Positions 1-8,049 of a DNA stretch of 14,697 bases are shown here, piece by piece; positions within the stretch are counted from its first letter, which is position 1; every line of letters begins with the position of its first letter. Both the position numbers and the translations under genes were made by a program. A model generated the notes under the pieces. That model was not told where the DNA came from. It saw only the letters and a program-made list of their open reading frames with translations, and did no database searches. This stretch comes from Saksenaea vasiformis B4078 (taxonomy: Eukaryota > Mucoromycota > Mucoromycetes > Mucorales > Saksenaeaceae). Location: contig JNDT01000510.1 in the NCBI GenBank assembly GCA_000697055.1, positions 1 through 14,697 of the forward strand. Reading direction: 5' to 3'.

Positions 1-70
1 CCATTTCAACCTCGATGTCAGACAGAGGGGAGGTGCTGAAATCTTCGGAGGGCGAGTTTTCTCTTTGCAT
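1..70 (-). CDS. 5' end of an unidentified gene running off the left edge
   Basis: On the minus strand an ATG at 70-68 opens a frame that stays open for 23 codons to the window edge. The peptide is acidic and Ser/Pro-rich (starts MQRENSPSEDF and continues with STSPLSDIEVE). The ATG follows an A-rich leader with a CAA triplet run (about 75-95), a common look for a fungal 5' leader. No domain is visible in so short a piece. Acidic, disordered N-termini like this are frequent in fungal transposases and regulators, but that is only an analogy. The call rests on start context and composition alone. Confidence 0.35.
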   Translation of the reverse strand, partial: MQRENSPSEDFSTSPLSDIEVEM

Positions 71-478
71 TTTGCTTCTTGTTGTTGTTGAACAATTCAC
101 GATAAAAAATGTTATAAACTTGGTTTTTAAAGGTTCAATAATGTAGACAATCGAGAAGTATCGTGAGAGTCGTGTTTATTTAGAAATTGTGATGGGTCAG
201 TATTTATAACTTCGGATAAATGTCTTCCCTTTCTGACTATATTATGGACTCCGATTGATAGTTGTAATTCATTGACCCTGCTCTTATAGCATGTAATTGA
301 GAAAGTATAAGTAGAGAGTTGTCTCTCATAACCGTTGTTGATTTACCACACGGGCGTCGTTTGTAGCCGTAAAGCGTGCGGCTTTCTGTGCAACTCATGT
401 TGAAGCTAATCACGTACCTTTTGTTACTGAAGCAGAGTAGGCTGATGGCGTAGAGCCGTTCAAAACCTTGTTTTCATA
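71..478. other. Gene-free stretch, probable upstream region of the left-edge gene
   Basis: About 400 bases without a convincing reading frame. It is AT-rich with several TTTATAA/TATTTATAA-type runs (for example near 200), which could serve the minus-strand gene at 1-70, but no specific promoter element can be defended. A small GC-rich inverted repeat (AGCCG...CGGCT, about 366-384) is present. No tRNA fold was found. Confidence 0.3.
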
Positions 479-724
479 ATGTTTGCGAAAATAAGAGATA
501 GCTATCTTTGTTTTACTACTACCTTCGACGAAGATGTGGCACCAACACTACTAACGATCACAGTTGCTTCTATCGATGAGGACTCCATCAACTCTAAGAT
601 ATCGTAGGAATATGGAAAGTTTGATGTATGCATAGCCGCTGATGGAATATTCGAGAAAATCTCTTCTGTATCTACGCTTTTGCCATACGATGTCACGTTC
701 CGCATATGCATATTGCAGTTCTAA
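479..724 (+). pseudogene. Short coding-like fragment interrupted by TAG
   Basis: A plus-strand frame starts at ATG 479 and codes 42 residues, with an acidic segment followed by a hydrophobic/Thr-rich one (TFDEDVAPTLLTITV). It meets TAG at 605-607, then continues open for 38 more codons (contains FDVCIAADGIFEKIS) to TAA at 722-724. Both halves have the alternating hydrophobic/charged pattern of a folded domain, and the frame is the same on both sides of the stop. A minus-strand frame also overlaps (868-551), but its composition is less protein-like. I do not recognise the family. An N-terminal exon of another local MACPF-like gene is possible but unsupported. It may simply be chance. Confidence 0.3.
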
Positions 725-1821
725 AATAGGAAAGAAAGCGTCGGAGCACAAACTTTTTTTGCCGTGCTTGTTCCTTTGTGTGGGCCATTTTTGGTACTTA
801 CTGCAATCACTAACTTGTAGACTAAATCTGCGAGAGAAAGAAACGACCTTCCTTATGAATAAAGTCATTACTGCTTATAAAACAGAGTTATAACAATGAG
901 AAGACGAATCTTAGAGATAAATGCACTTGAGCGCTAAGAAATGTGCATTCTAACAAATGCAGACCCGACCAATACAAATAAACTGGCTGCGGTGTAATTG
1001 AATACAAGTAAATACCCGATTTCGTTCAGACTATACGAGATTCCAGCTTGTCATTAGCATAACTAGCAATCCCGCGTCACCGTATGCCTACGGTAGGATC
1101 AAGCGCGCAACTTTTCGTGAGACAAGTTCTTCATATCCTTTCTTGTATTCAAACGCATATAATTTGCACGAACTTCCTCAGCGAGTTATTTTGCTTTCGT
1201 CTCTGATTGCTTTTGCTGGTCTATTTTCTCACGTCCTCATACACGCCATCATGCATACGCTTTAAGTAAATGCAGAAGGGAGATTTATCGTGGATCCATG
1301 CTCAAAATTTAGTTAGATTTGCATTAAAACTCATCATGATGCGGTTCAAAGACTTTTAGCGAGAAACTATTTTGTGGTGGATGGGATAGACAAAGAGTGC
1401 CAGGAGTAGATAGCGTGTAAAGTGCTTGTCGTGACGTTAGCAGAACATTCAAACTGTAGATCGGCATTTGAAAATCGTTTTCTTAAAAAGGACAACTCGT
1501 CGCCCCCTGTGATCCCCCCGTTTTTGTTCTCTCTTCTTACTGAACTTTTTCTTCTTCTACAAACTTCATTTACCACACAATTCTCATATCTCAAACTCAC
1601 TACTTTGCCATTGTAATCAAGAATGCTTTATACAATGATACGTTGTTCGCCCATGAGTCAAGAAAAATTGGCAAGACCGGCCCGGCTATGTTCAAGCAAC
1701 CGAGTCAAGGAACGAACTCGATGTTTTCAAACAAGTATCGGATAGCTCGAATGCATATACGGGTACTACGAAGAACCGCCAAAGGTATTATCTTTTTTTT
1801 ACTTGATACAATCATCCTCTA
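725..1821. other. Gene-free stretch
   Basis: About 1.1 kb in which I see no reading frame with protein-like composition on either strand; frames of about 60-80 codons near 1367-1616 overlap antiparallel and look like chance. There is a pyrimidine-rich tract around 1503-1560 and a T8 run just before 1800. No RNA gene, tandem repeat or element end was recognised. Confidence 0.35.
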
Positions 1822-2086
1822 AATGTCTCTCTACCTCAGGATGCTTCCTGTTGAGCAGCTGATGCAGCTTGCCAGCGCGCCACCTTCGCCCCGGGTCTGC
1901 CTCAGCGATCGGTGAATTTGCTGAGGAAGACCTAGGCCGGGCGTAGTCTGTGCGGGAACCAGCGAGCAATCCAGCATCAACCCAACGGCAACACGGTGCT
2001 GGAGATGCGACTACCATAGAAGAGTTGGTTCCTGGGCCGCGGTTCGACAGCCAACACGAAGTAGTAGTTCGTCAACAGCGAAGAAC

Positions 2087-2530
2087 ATGTCGAACGAACA
2101 GCAGTACAATTTTCTCAAGTACGCCTCTTGAACGACGAACGAAGGGAGACTCTCTCCCACCTCGATGTCCTCTTCCTACTCGATCCCTCTCCGGTGCCGG
2201 CCAGGTTGGCTTGAAGAGGTCGATTTGATCAACCCCGACGACCTACCCGAGGCGTCGGATGAAGTACTCGGCGCGCTACTCGCCGACCCCGAGTGGTGTG
2301 CCGATACGCCGCTAATGAGGGTCAACCCAATCTCCCTCGCCCCGCCACCAATCGGGTTCGATTGCTGGCACAACTTTCCTCTCCCTGGTGCGCCCTTAGC
2401 TCAGGCGCTCGAGGAAAGTATGGCCGACACCCCAAGGCGGGGATGCTGGAGCTGCGAGAGATCGCAGCCTCTGTCGGAGTTCCCAAAAGGGACCCGATGT
2501 CGGGAAACATTCTTTACGGCATTTCTTTAA
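2087..2530 (+). pseudogene. Decayed coding sequence with a Cys-pair motif, unidentified
   Basis: ATG 2087 opens a frame (MSNEQQYNFLKYAS) that hits TGA at 2129-2131, then continues in the same frame past a second ATG (2165) to TAA 2528-2530. The downstream part has biased, protein-like composition (LINPDDLPEASDEVLGALL) and ends with RGCWSCERSQPLSEFPKG followed by another Cys. The C-x2-C pair then 'PLSEFPKG' resembles small zinc-binding motifs of the C-x2-C ... C-x2-C kind, but the last Cys pair is incomplete, which suggests a frameshift near 2505. If 2165 is the true start, 121 residues remain intact. Family not recognised. It sits inside the GC-rich block that ends in poly-A. Confidence 0.4.
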
Positions 2531-2533
2531 AGA

Positions 2534-2561
2534 AATAAATTTTTATTTGTGAAAAAAAAAA
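2534..2561 (+). terminator. Polyadenylation signal and genomic A-tract
   Basis: AATAAA lies at 2534-2539, just after the stop codon at 2530, and an uninterrupted run of ten A occupies 2552-2561. It marks the 3' end of the GC-rich block. As a functional signal it is only inferred. Confidence 0.4.
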
Positions 2562-3299
2562 TGCACGGTTTTCTTGTTCTTGATGTCGAAATACGAAATC
2601 TAAGTTGCAGCTAATGAAGTTAGCCTAGTGCATACACTTTGACTTCTACTGCAGGAACAATGACGAAATTGCATATTTAAACCGTTCTCTGTTAACATCC
2701 TTCTTTCCCATTCAGTGACCCCACCAACGCGTCATTCTAGGCGGACGTCCCGAAGTTTCATAGATATGAGATAGTTTTCCGAATCAAAAGATGACGAATA
2801 AATATGCAACGTCTGAGCGGCCGCCGATGTTCTAAGAGATATGGTTGATTGAAATGATCGCCGCTGTACGATAGCACAAACGCTTCTAAAAGGATGCACT
2901 CATTTTATTTAGAAAGGGTCGTTTGAAAGAAATGACGTGTGGTGTGCGAACACGCAGCATTTACTAAACTTTCGGACGTTCCGATGAGACATGACCATCC
3001 TTCCTACGTACCAGAATTCATGCATAATGACACCATGCTTGTAACAATCCGCGAAGTCACATAAAGTGACCATGGCAGAGCCCTTCCGTCGTTAATGGAG
3101 CGAGAGGGTTCCATACGCTGCTGTAAGACGACATACCATTCCAAGCGAAAAAAAAAATCTCAATGTACTTCAAATGACGAGCCAAACAGGTAAGCGTAAA
3201 CATGCTAATCCGGTTTTCCTGAAGCGCGAGATGAATAGAGAAAACGTCCACAACTCATCAACGGAAAGAGCTTACGCCACCTGTCATTCTGAGCATTTA
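2562..3299. other. Gene-free stretch
   Basis: About 740 bases with no reading frame I can support. Short antiparallel frames around 3057-3413 overlap the start of the repeated upstream module and are not conserved as coding in its other copy, so I read them as chance. There is a run of nine or more A at about 3149. No RNA gene was recognised. Confidence 0.3.
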
Positions 3300-3672
3300 T
3301 GCCAACGTTTGGAACCGTTTATAAAACATATATGCTTCACTGTAGATTCGTGCATACACGTGAATAGAGATCCTCTACCTAATGGTAATGTTTGTACACG
3401 GAAAGGCAGCTGAATTGATGCCCTAGTGCTTGACAAAGTTCAGGTACTATTTGCCACCGCTATGAGACGAGAGGACTGAGCAAAAACTCTCCTCACTTTG
3501 GCATCTGATGGGATTTAAACGGCAACATTCCGAATAGTGTAATTAATAAAGGGGAATTACAGTGCATAAACATGGTTCATTCTACACAGAAATAAAGAGG
3601 GATAGGCACGACACGATCTCTTTTCTTCACTTTCTCATGGCTCTTCCACACAGCGTAATAAGCACAAACTTA
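3300..3672 (+). repeat. Upstream module, copy A (promoter/leader of MACPF-like copy 1)
   Basis: This block aligns with 5275-5640 over its whole length and with 13036-13210 in its right half. Shared blocks between A and B include CGTTTATAAA, ATTCGTGCATACA followed by TGAATAGAGAT, CCGCTATGAGA, ACTCTCCTCAC, TTTGGCATCTGATGG, CGAATAGTG and CTACACAGAAATAAA. AATAAAGGGGAAT is shared with copy C (about 3545). The block ends at the first exon of the gene, whose start codon is at 3637 in a position conserved in all three copies. That placement makes it the promoter and 5' leader, although no transcription start can be pointed to. Confidence 0.6.
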
Positions 3673-4967
3673 TCCTGTTTATATACGTTTGCCTGACACA
3701 TTTAAAAGCTTAGCAAATTTTTAGCATACGATGTCTTCAACCGATGCACACGAGGTGTCCATTTTGATGGATTCACCGCTGAGTACTCTGCGATACAGCT
3801 TGAAGAAGGGGCGGAGAATATACAAAAGCTTCTCCACAGATATCCTTGTGATGAGTTGTTCATAGAAGAAACATGCACAAAGGCCATCGACTCGGATACT
3901 CCCGTGGAAGAACCACTATTTGATGACAGTTTCCACAGCCTGCCGTACAAACACTTTGCATACGATATCGCCGCTGCAATCAATTGCTTTGCACGTAGAC
4001 ATGGTCAACGACCTTCTGAAAATAGTGCAGTCGAATATACCATTGCTCACATTTCCTGGGGAGAAGTAAGACCTGTCATAGCTTTTCACGAACAGCTTTG
4101 TTAACAGCCTTTACGTTAGGTGCACTTGTCTCCTGAATGTATCAAAGCTACTTCTAGTTTCAAGCAAGCTGTGCAAAATGCGTTGGCAAAAGACGCCGAT
4201 GAGAATAAATATAAAGCAATGCAAATCGTATTTGGACAGTTTGGCTATTACTATCCATCAAAGATTTTGCTTGGTACTATGATCAGACGTACAGCGTAAA
4301 TGAGTAACTCTCTACTTTAGGCGGTTTACTGGGTTGTAAAACGGAAAACTTGAAGGTCCAGAGAGGAAGCGTGACAGATACCATACATAAAGAAATCTAC
4401 TCCAGCGGCGAGATAGCGGAAAATATCAAGAAAGCGATAACAGATCACGGTTGTTGGAAAATCATAGGTACTTACGCCAGAGTGTATTTCTTGTAAGTTG
4501 CTAGACAAGTGGCTTTGATAGGTGGCGATATGGGAGCGTTTTTCGCGTATGGCTTGGGAAAGTGGAAGGAAATGGTCAAGTCCAGACCAGGTATCATCCG
4601 GCTCCAAGAAGTAAAGCCATTGTATCAACTACTTGAGGACGATGTGCGTGCTCAAGTGGAGGATGTTTACTACAAAAGATTTTGCAATGGTCACTTTAGC
4701 AAGCCAATGGAAAAGAGCGATCCCACAGCTTCCAAGGAATGTAATACAAAAGACAAAAGTGTTAAAGACGAAGGCCCCCGAAACGACAGAGCGACGAGTT
4801 CTAGAAACGATAGCGGGCAAACAGAGCCTGAAGAAGGTGTATCTAGTGATGAGGACACTGAGCAAACTGAATCTGAGGAAGGTGTATCTAATGACGAGGA
4901 TAGCGATGAAGAAGGTGTATCTAGGTACGAGGACACTGACGATTACAGCGATGATCAACGATCCTAG
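3637..4967 (+). CDS. MACPF-like protein, copy 1, five exons, truncated before the Sel1 region
   Basis: Proposed exons are 3637-3676, 3725-4065, 4120-4273, 4321-4467 and 4510-4967, giving about 379 residues with every phase consistent. The introns (48, 54, 47 and 42 bases) begin GT and end AG, and the last three line up with copy 2. The exon 3/4 junction joins FGYYYPSKILLG to G, making an aromatic-rich F-G-x-aromatic ... LGG signature like the core of membrane-attack-complex/perforin domains. Exon 5 has ALIGGDMGAFFAYGLGKW and then LQEVKPLYQLLEDDV, a layout I associate with MACPF-like proteins of early-diverging fungi. The tail is very acidic with repeated EEGVS. Relative to copy 2 an extra G at 4953 shifts the frame to TAG at 4965, and homology to copy 2 stops there, so the Sel1 part is missing. 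The first exon and its donor are the least certain. Pore-forming activity is a family property and is not shown here. Confidence 0.55.
4830..4943 (+). repeat. Three acidic coding repeats in exon 5 of copy 1
   Basis: The unit GARGAAGGTGTATCTA starts at 4830, 4875 and 4908 (spacings 45 and 33, both multiples of three), each followed by an acidic stretch with GAGGA. The protein reads EEGVSSDEDTE, EEGVSNDEDSD, EEGVSRYEDTD. Copy 2 has only one equivalent unit (EEGIISDENTDDY, about 14370-14404), so the array expanded in copy 1 or contracted in copy 2 without changing the frame. Confidence 0.7.
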
Positions 4968-5274
4968 AGTATCCCCATCCTTAAAGCGTTGCAGATGTAG
5001 TCGAACTCCAAATGCTACCCAAGCAGAAATAACAATTTTAAGAAAAAATAATCGTAGAGTAGTGTGGAAGGAGATCTTTAGAAATCAAATCGTCGATCGT
5101 GCATTTGATTACTGTTGACGTGATCGAGGTAATTGAGTCTGGATCGAAGGGTCTACAGTAGGAGGGTCCAGGCAGGTTACATACAAAACGGGTAACGGTA
5201 TATCCATAAGATACCGTGATTAATGCTTCACATGAGAGCGGATATGATGAAAAAAAAACAGTTTCCTCTGTACA
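4968..5274. other. Gene-free junction between copy 1 and the second module
   Basis: After the breakpoint at about 4960 the sequence no longer matches copy 2. A frame overlapping the end of copy 1 stays open to 5118 (ends DRAFDYC) but its composition is unremarkable. I see nothing else definable, apart from a run of nine A at about 5251. Confidence 0.3.
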
Positions 5275-5640
5275 TGCCAACCAAGATTTGAATTCGTTTA
5301 TAAACATGTGCACACTCCACTTTGCATATTCGTGCATACAAATGAATAGAGATGCCACAAACAGCAAAGATGCTTGGATACTGAAGGTTAGTTGAATTAC
5401 TAGCACATTAGGCAAAGATGAGGCGCTATTTGCACCGCTATGAGATGAGATGACTGAGCCAAAACTCTCCTCACGTTTTGGCATCTGATGGAGTTTAAAC
5501 GGCGACATCCCGAATAGTGCAATCGAAACTAGACGGATATCAAGGTGCATAGATCGCTCTACACAGAAATAAAAGGATAGATCCATAGTGCTACTTTTAC
5601 TTTTAAATGGATTTTTCACATAACGTAATACGTAACTGAT
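5275..5640 (+). repeat. Upstream module, copy B
   Basis: Diverged duplicate of 3300-3672, running from TGCCAAC to just past the first-exon start codon. It keeps the blocks CGTTTATAAA, ATTCGTGCATACA, ACTCTCCTCAC, TTTGGCATCTGATGG, CGAATAGTG and CTACACAGAAATAAA. It lacks the AATAAAGGGGAAT block that is sharp in A and C. The gene expected after it is absent apart from an exon-1 stub. A long antisense frame (5736-5038) crosses it but is not preserved in copy A. Confidence 0.6.
5607..5639 (+). pseudogene. Stub of MACPF-like exon 1 (third family member)
   Basis: ATG 5607 opens MDFSHNVIRN, aligning with the first exons of copy 1 (MALPHSVIST) and copy 2 (MSFSSNVIRK), and meets TGA at 5637-5639. The shared pattern with NVIR/SVIS at the same distance from the ATG in three places supports this ATG as the family start. 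The expected second exon is not found downstream. At 5752-5758 there is AATTTTTAG, the same octet-plus used as the exon-2 acceptor in copies 1 and 2, but what follows is not homologous. Confidence 0.45.
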
Positions 5641-6299
5641 CAAGCTCAACAATAGAACATTTGTGGTCGTGTACGAATGCTGAGAGTCGCGCAAGCTTCT
5701 TGTCGCGCCAACTAGATAGAAACCGCGATATGACATCTACAAATGGAACTTCAATTTTTAGCAGTGGTTGAAATTAAACGCATCCAACCTTCAGCAGAGC
5801 TACTCATTATGTGGTACCAAGAAAAGTGCTGTGTACGAATGTGCTCACAATTTTGGGTCAGGATGACGTAAAAAGTATCCGCTATATGTGGACTTCCCTT
5901 TTTGTCAACAATCGTACTGCAAAATTGTTGGTGGCCTCTGTGTCATAATGTAGGCAGTGTATTCAGCGTATCTCTGGTATCGTCTAGACGCCCTTGCATA
6001 CGCTTTTGCATTTGCTATTTGAGGGTGGTTGATTCAGCCCTTCGCCTTGGTGCGGACGTTCTGGATTCTCAAGCTCTCGAGTATGCGTGCCAGCTGATCT
6101 CTTATCAAGAATTTTTGAATGGTTTGTACAGTGTACAAATAGCTTCTTTGTTCGGCGGTGGCGTATTTCATGATAATATTATGGGTTCGGAAAAATCCAC
6201 TAATTTCTGTATGGTACTACTAGGAACGGAATGACTTGATGGAACTTTGTAAGTGGGGAATAGATGCGAAGAGCAAACTTTTTGGATTCTACTTCATAT
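5641..6299. other. Gene-free stretch left of the Tc1 transposase
   Basis: No recognised gene. After the acceptor-like AATTTTTAG near 5753 a frame is open for about 35 codons (contains VVEIKRIQPSAELLI) to TAA near 5871. A frame 5902-6234 contains RLGADVLDSQALEYACQL, which has a helical look but no family I can name. Either could be a remnant of the lost third gene or chance. A palindrome sits at 6123-6139. Confidence 0.3.
6123..6139. repeat. Near-perfect 17-base palindrome
   Basis: TTTGTACA and TGTACAAA flank a single G. It is a strong symmetric site of the size bound by a homodimeric protein, lying in otherwise gene-free DNA 190 bases from the transposase stop. No role is shown, and it could be chance in AT-rich DNA. 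Confidence 0.5.
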
Positions 6300-6308
6300 T
6301 AGATGTGA
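6300..6308 (+). repeat. Candidate left terminal inverted repeat of the Tc1 element
   Basis: TAGATGTGA here is the exact reverse complement of TCACATCTA at 7813-7821. The two lie 18 bases beyond the transposase stop and about 40 beyond its start, and both would leave a TA dinucleotide at the outer edge, as expected for Tc1/mariner target duplication. The match cannot be extended clearly beyond nine bases, so it may be chance. If correct, the element would be a compact 1.52 kb. Confidence 0.3.
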
Positions 6309-6326
6309 CGTTATAGCTCATTGTGG

Positions 6327-7773
6327 TCAAATTATTTGTTGGGCGCAACTCGACTTTTTGCAGAGATTGCTTTCTTCATTCTTGCAACGAAGAAAAAAGG
6401 ATCTTGCATGTGTAATCCAGGCTTGACAGTCTGACCTTGTCACCTTCCTTACAGACTCGCAGATGCGGTCGGCAAGACGGTCATCTGCTTTCAGCGCATT
6501 CCTCTTAATACCTGCTTTCAACTTTGACCAGAATTCTTCAATAGGGTTTAAAAACGGAGAATAAGGTGGCAGATACAGGCATTTGTAGCCCCTACTCTCG
6601 ATCAGTTCACGAACAGCTACTGGCGTATGTATTGGAGCATTATCCATCACGATATAATGCCCTTTCATACCGTGTTTATCTAGCACATCCATTACATTGG
6701 AAAGATAAGTCAAATAATGCTCTGTTCGTGTACCAATTCGGCCGTTAACCTTCGCCTTTTTGCCATCAAGCTTTCTCTTTTTGGACGCGGGAGTTGCCTC
6801 TGGTTTTTTCAAAGATATATCTATTAACCCAGCGTCAGATATGGCGCCCAATATAGTTATTGTAACCCCCCTTCCCAATTGGTACGGTGCCTTTTGCTGG
6901 CGTACCTTTCAAGGAACGACCAAAACTCCTTTGAGTATGCAAATTGAAACCAGCTTCATCAATAAAGACATAGTTCTTAGTGAAGTCTAAGTCCTGCATC
7001 TTTTTCCACTCTTCAGCTTTCGCCTTTCGCAAAGCTATCACCCGATCAGAACTCCTTGCTGCAGGAAGCTTTTCCAACTTTTTGAAAGTTATACGGCATT
7101 TATTGACTAAATGTTTATGCAACGCTGATTCAGAGATAGTTAGGCCTTCAAACGCTTCACAAAGCCTTTTCGTTATATCAACTAGGATAGCAGTCGGCTT
7201 TCTGTCAATATAATCTACAAGAAATTGAGTGTGAGCCTCAGTCACTTTACTAGAATGACCAGTGCGATGCTTCCTCTGAACGCCAGGTAGACGTCTCTCT
7301 TCATCCCGATTGTACGTTTTGATATAATGCTGAGCAGTTCGGATATTTATACCTGCGATCAGTGCTGCTTCCTTTGCTGTTCGCCCTTCTTCAATTACCA
7401 AATCAAACAGCTTTTCTATTTGCCGTGGGGCATATCGTCTATATGACCCTCTTGCTCCAGCTTTAGCCACTTGTTTACGCTTTCGTTGCGCATGTGAGCT
7501 TTTTGGAGAGTAAACAAGGTCTGCTAGGCTTTCGTCTGCACCATCGTCAACCGATGATCTAGCATCTGCCGATGTACACATACGTACAAAGGCATCATTT
7601 ACAGAATTACTACTTTCTCCCCATCCATCACTCAAAGCATCTACATATGAATGAGGTAATCCTACCGACTCAATCTGTTCATCATCCTCGGACATGTCAA
7701 TGTCAAAAGAGGTAACATCATTTATATTCAATGAAGCTTCTTCAGCTTCCATGTAATCACAAAAGTCATTCAT
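6327..7773 (-). pseudogene. Tc1/mariner-family transposase (DD34E), one frameshift
   Basis: This would be a cut-and-paste transposase acting on its own terminal repeats. From ATG 7773-7771, an acidic N-terminus is followed by a basic patch (QRKRKQVAKAG), then helix-turn-helix segments (APRQIEKLFDLVIEEGR, AALIAGINIRTAQHYIK; a second one near ALHKHLVNKCRITFKKL). The catalytic core follows: first Asp in YVFIDEAGFNLHTQ, second in IVMDNAPIHT, and Glu in PFLNPIEEFW. Counting residues gives 34 between the second Asp and the Glu, the Tc1 spacing. A basic KKRKLDGKKAK insert may be a nuclear signal. The frame breaks at six C on the plus strand (6866-6871): the first frame runs to a stop near 6835 and the second carries the remaining catalytic residues to 6327. 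Compared with the open frame, one base in the run is surplus. Apart from that the core looks intact, so this is a young lesion or a sequencing error. Confidence 0.85.
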
Positions 7774-7812
7774 CGTTATTAAAAGCAAACTGGTGTAGCT
7801 ACATTTTTATAT

Positions 7813-7821
7813 TCACATCTA
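7813..7821 (-). repeat. Candidate right terminal inverted repeat of the Tc1 element
   Basis: TCACATCTA pairs with TAGATGTGA at 6300-6308. It sits upstream of the transposase start codon. The limits are those given for its partner: only nine bases, no clear extension, no second copy for comparison. Confidence 0.3.
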
Positions 7822-7847
7822 GCGGAGGTTTAATTTCTTTTCCTTTG

Positions 7848-7970
7848 GCAAACAGCGGCGTTTCTATGACGCAAAAAGACCTGTCTGCTGGTGCAAACTT
7901 CATTGTCAGCCGACGCAAACATGTTCTATTGGTCAGCGCAAAAATAGTTTCAGGCGGCGCAAATTGCTTT
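7848..7970. repeat. Array of six diverged units of about 22 bases
   Basis: GCAAA recurs at 7848, 7871, 7893, 7915, 7938 and 7959, with spacings 23, 22, 22, 23 and 21. Read on the minus strand each unit begins TTTGC, usually TTTGCG, and several continue with a Y-CG-R-CTGA-like segment (TTTGCGCCGCCTGA, TTTGCGTCGGCTGAC, TTTGCGCTGACC, TTTGCACCAGCAGAC). The array lies between the Tc1 start codon and the start of the exonuclease gene, in a divergent intergenic region. Two helical turns per unit would place the motifs on one face of DNA, which fits a protein-binding array, but a decayed minisatellite is equally possible. Confidence 0.6.
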
Positions 7971-8049
7971 GAAAAATACCTCTACAGTAGTCTGCTTTTT
8001 GAAATTAGTCCTGCCTGCTCCTGTCAGCAGCGGACATTTAGGCAGTGAG

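Larger units (their letters stand above)
1822..2561 (+). mobile_element. GC-rich degraded insert ending in AATAAA and a poly-A tract (candidate retrocopy)
   Basis: This block is visibly richer in G and C than the AT-rich DNA on both sides. It holds several adjoining coding-like pieces in different frames: a 30-codon frame from ATG 1822, a frame-3 piece around 1900-2085 containing EELVPGPRFDSQHEVVV, and the frame from 2087. Its right end is AATAAA (2534-2539) followed after 12 bases by ten A (2552-2561). Base composition change plus a 3' A-tract is the classic look of a reverse-transcribed insertion. I found no convincing target-site duplication, so the retro-origin is inference. The alternative is an ordinary decayed gene with its own polyadenylation region. 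Confidence 0.35.

Noticed and set aside
360..400. Possible tRNA-like hairpin
   Set aside because: Only one five-base stem was found; there is no cloverleaf and no TTCRA arm at the right distance.
551..868. Minus-strand frame of 105 codons
   Set aside because: It is antiparallel to the more protein-like plus frame at 479-724 and rich in Tyr, Arg and Cys without any motif.
1367..1616. Overlapping antiparallel short frames
   Set aside because: Both strands are open over the same bases with pyrimidine-rich, repetitive composition, which suggests chance.
5038..5736. Antisense open frame of 232 codons across the second upstream module
   Set aside because: The matching minus-strand frame is not open in module copy A, the composition is not protein-like, and the plus-strand module explains the conservation.
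7731..8048. Plus-strand frame over the 22-base array
   Set aside because: Its middle is made of the non-coding periodic array (spacing 21-23, not constant in frame) and it overlaps the transposase start.
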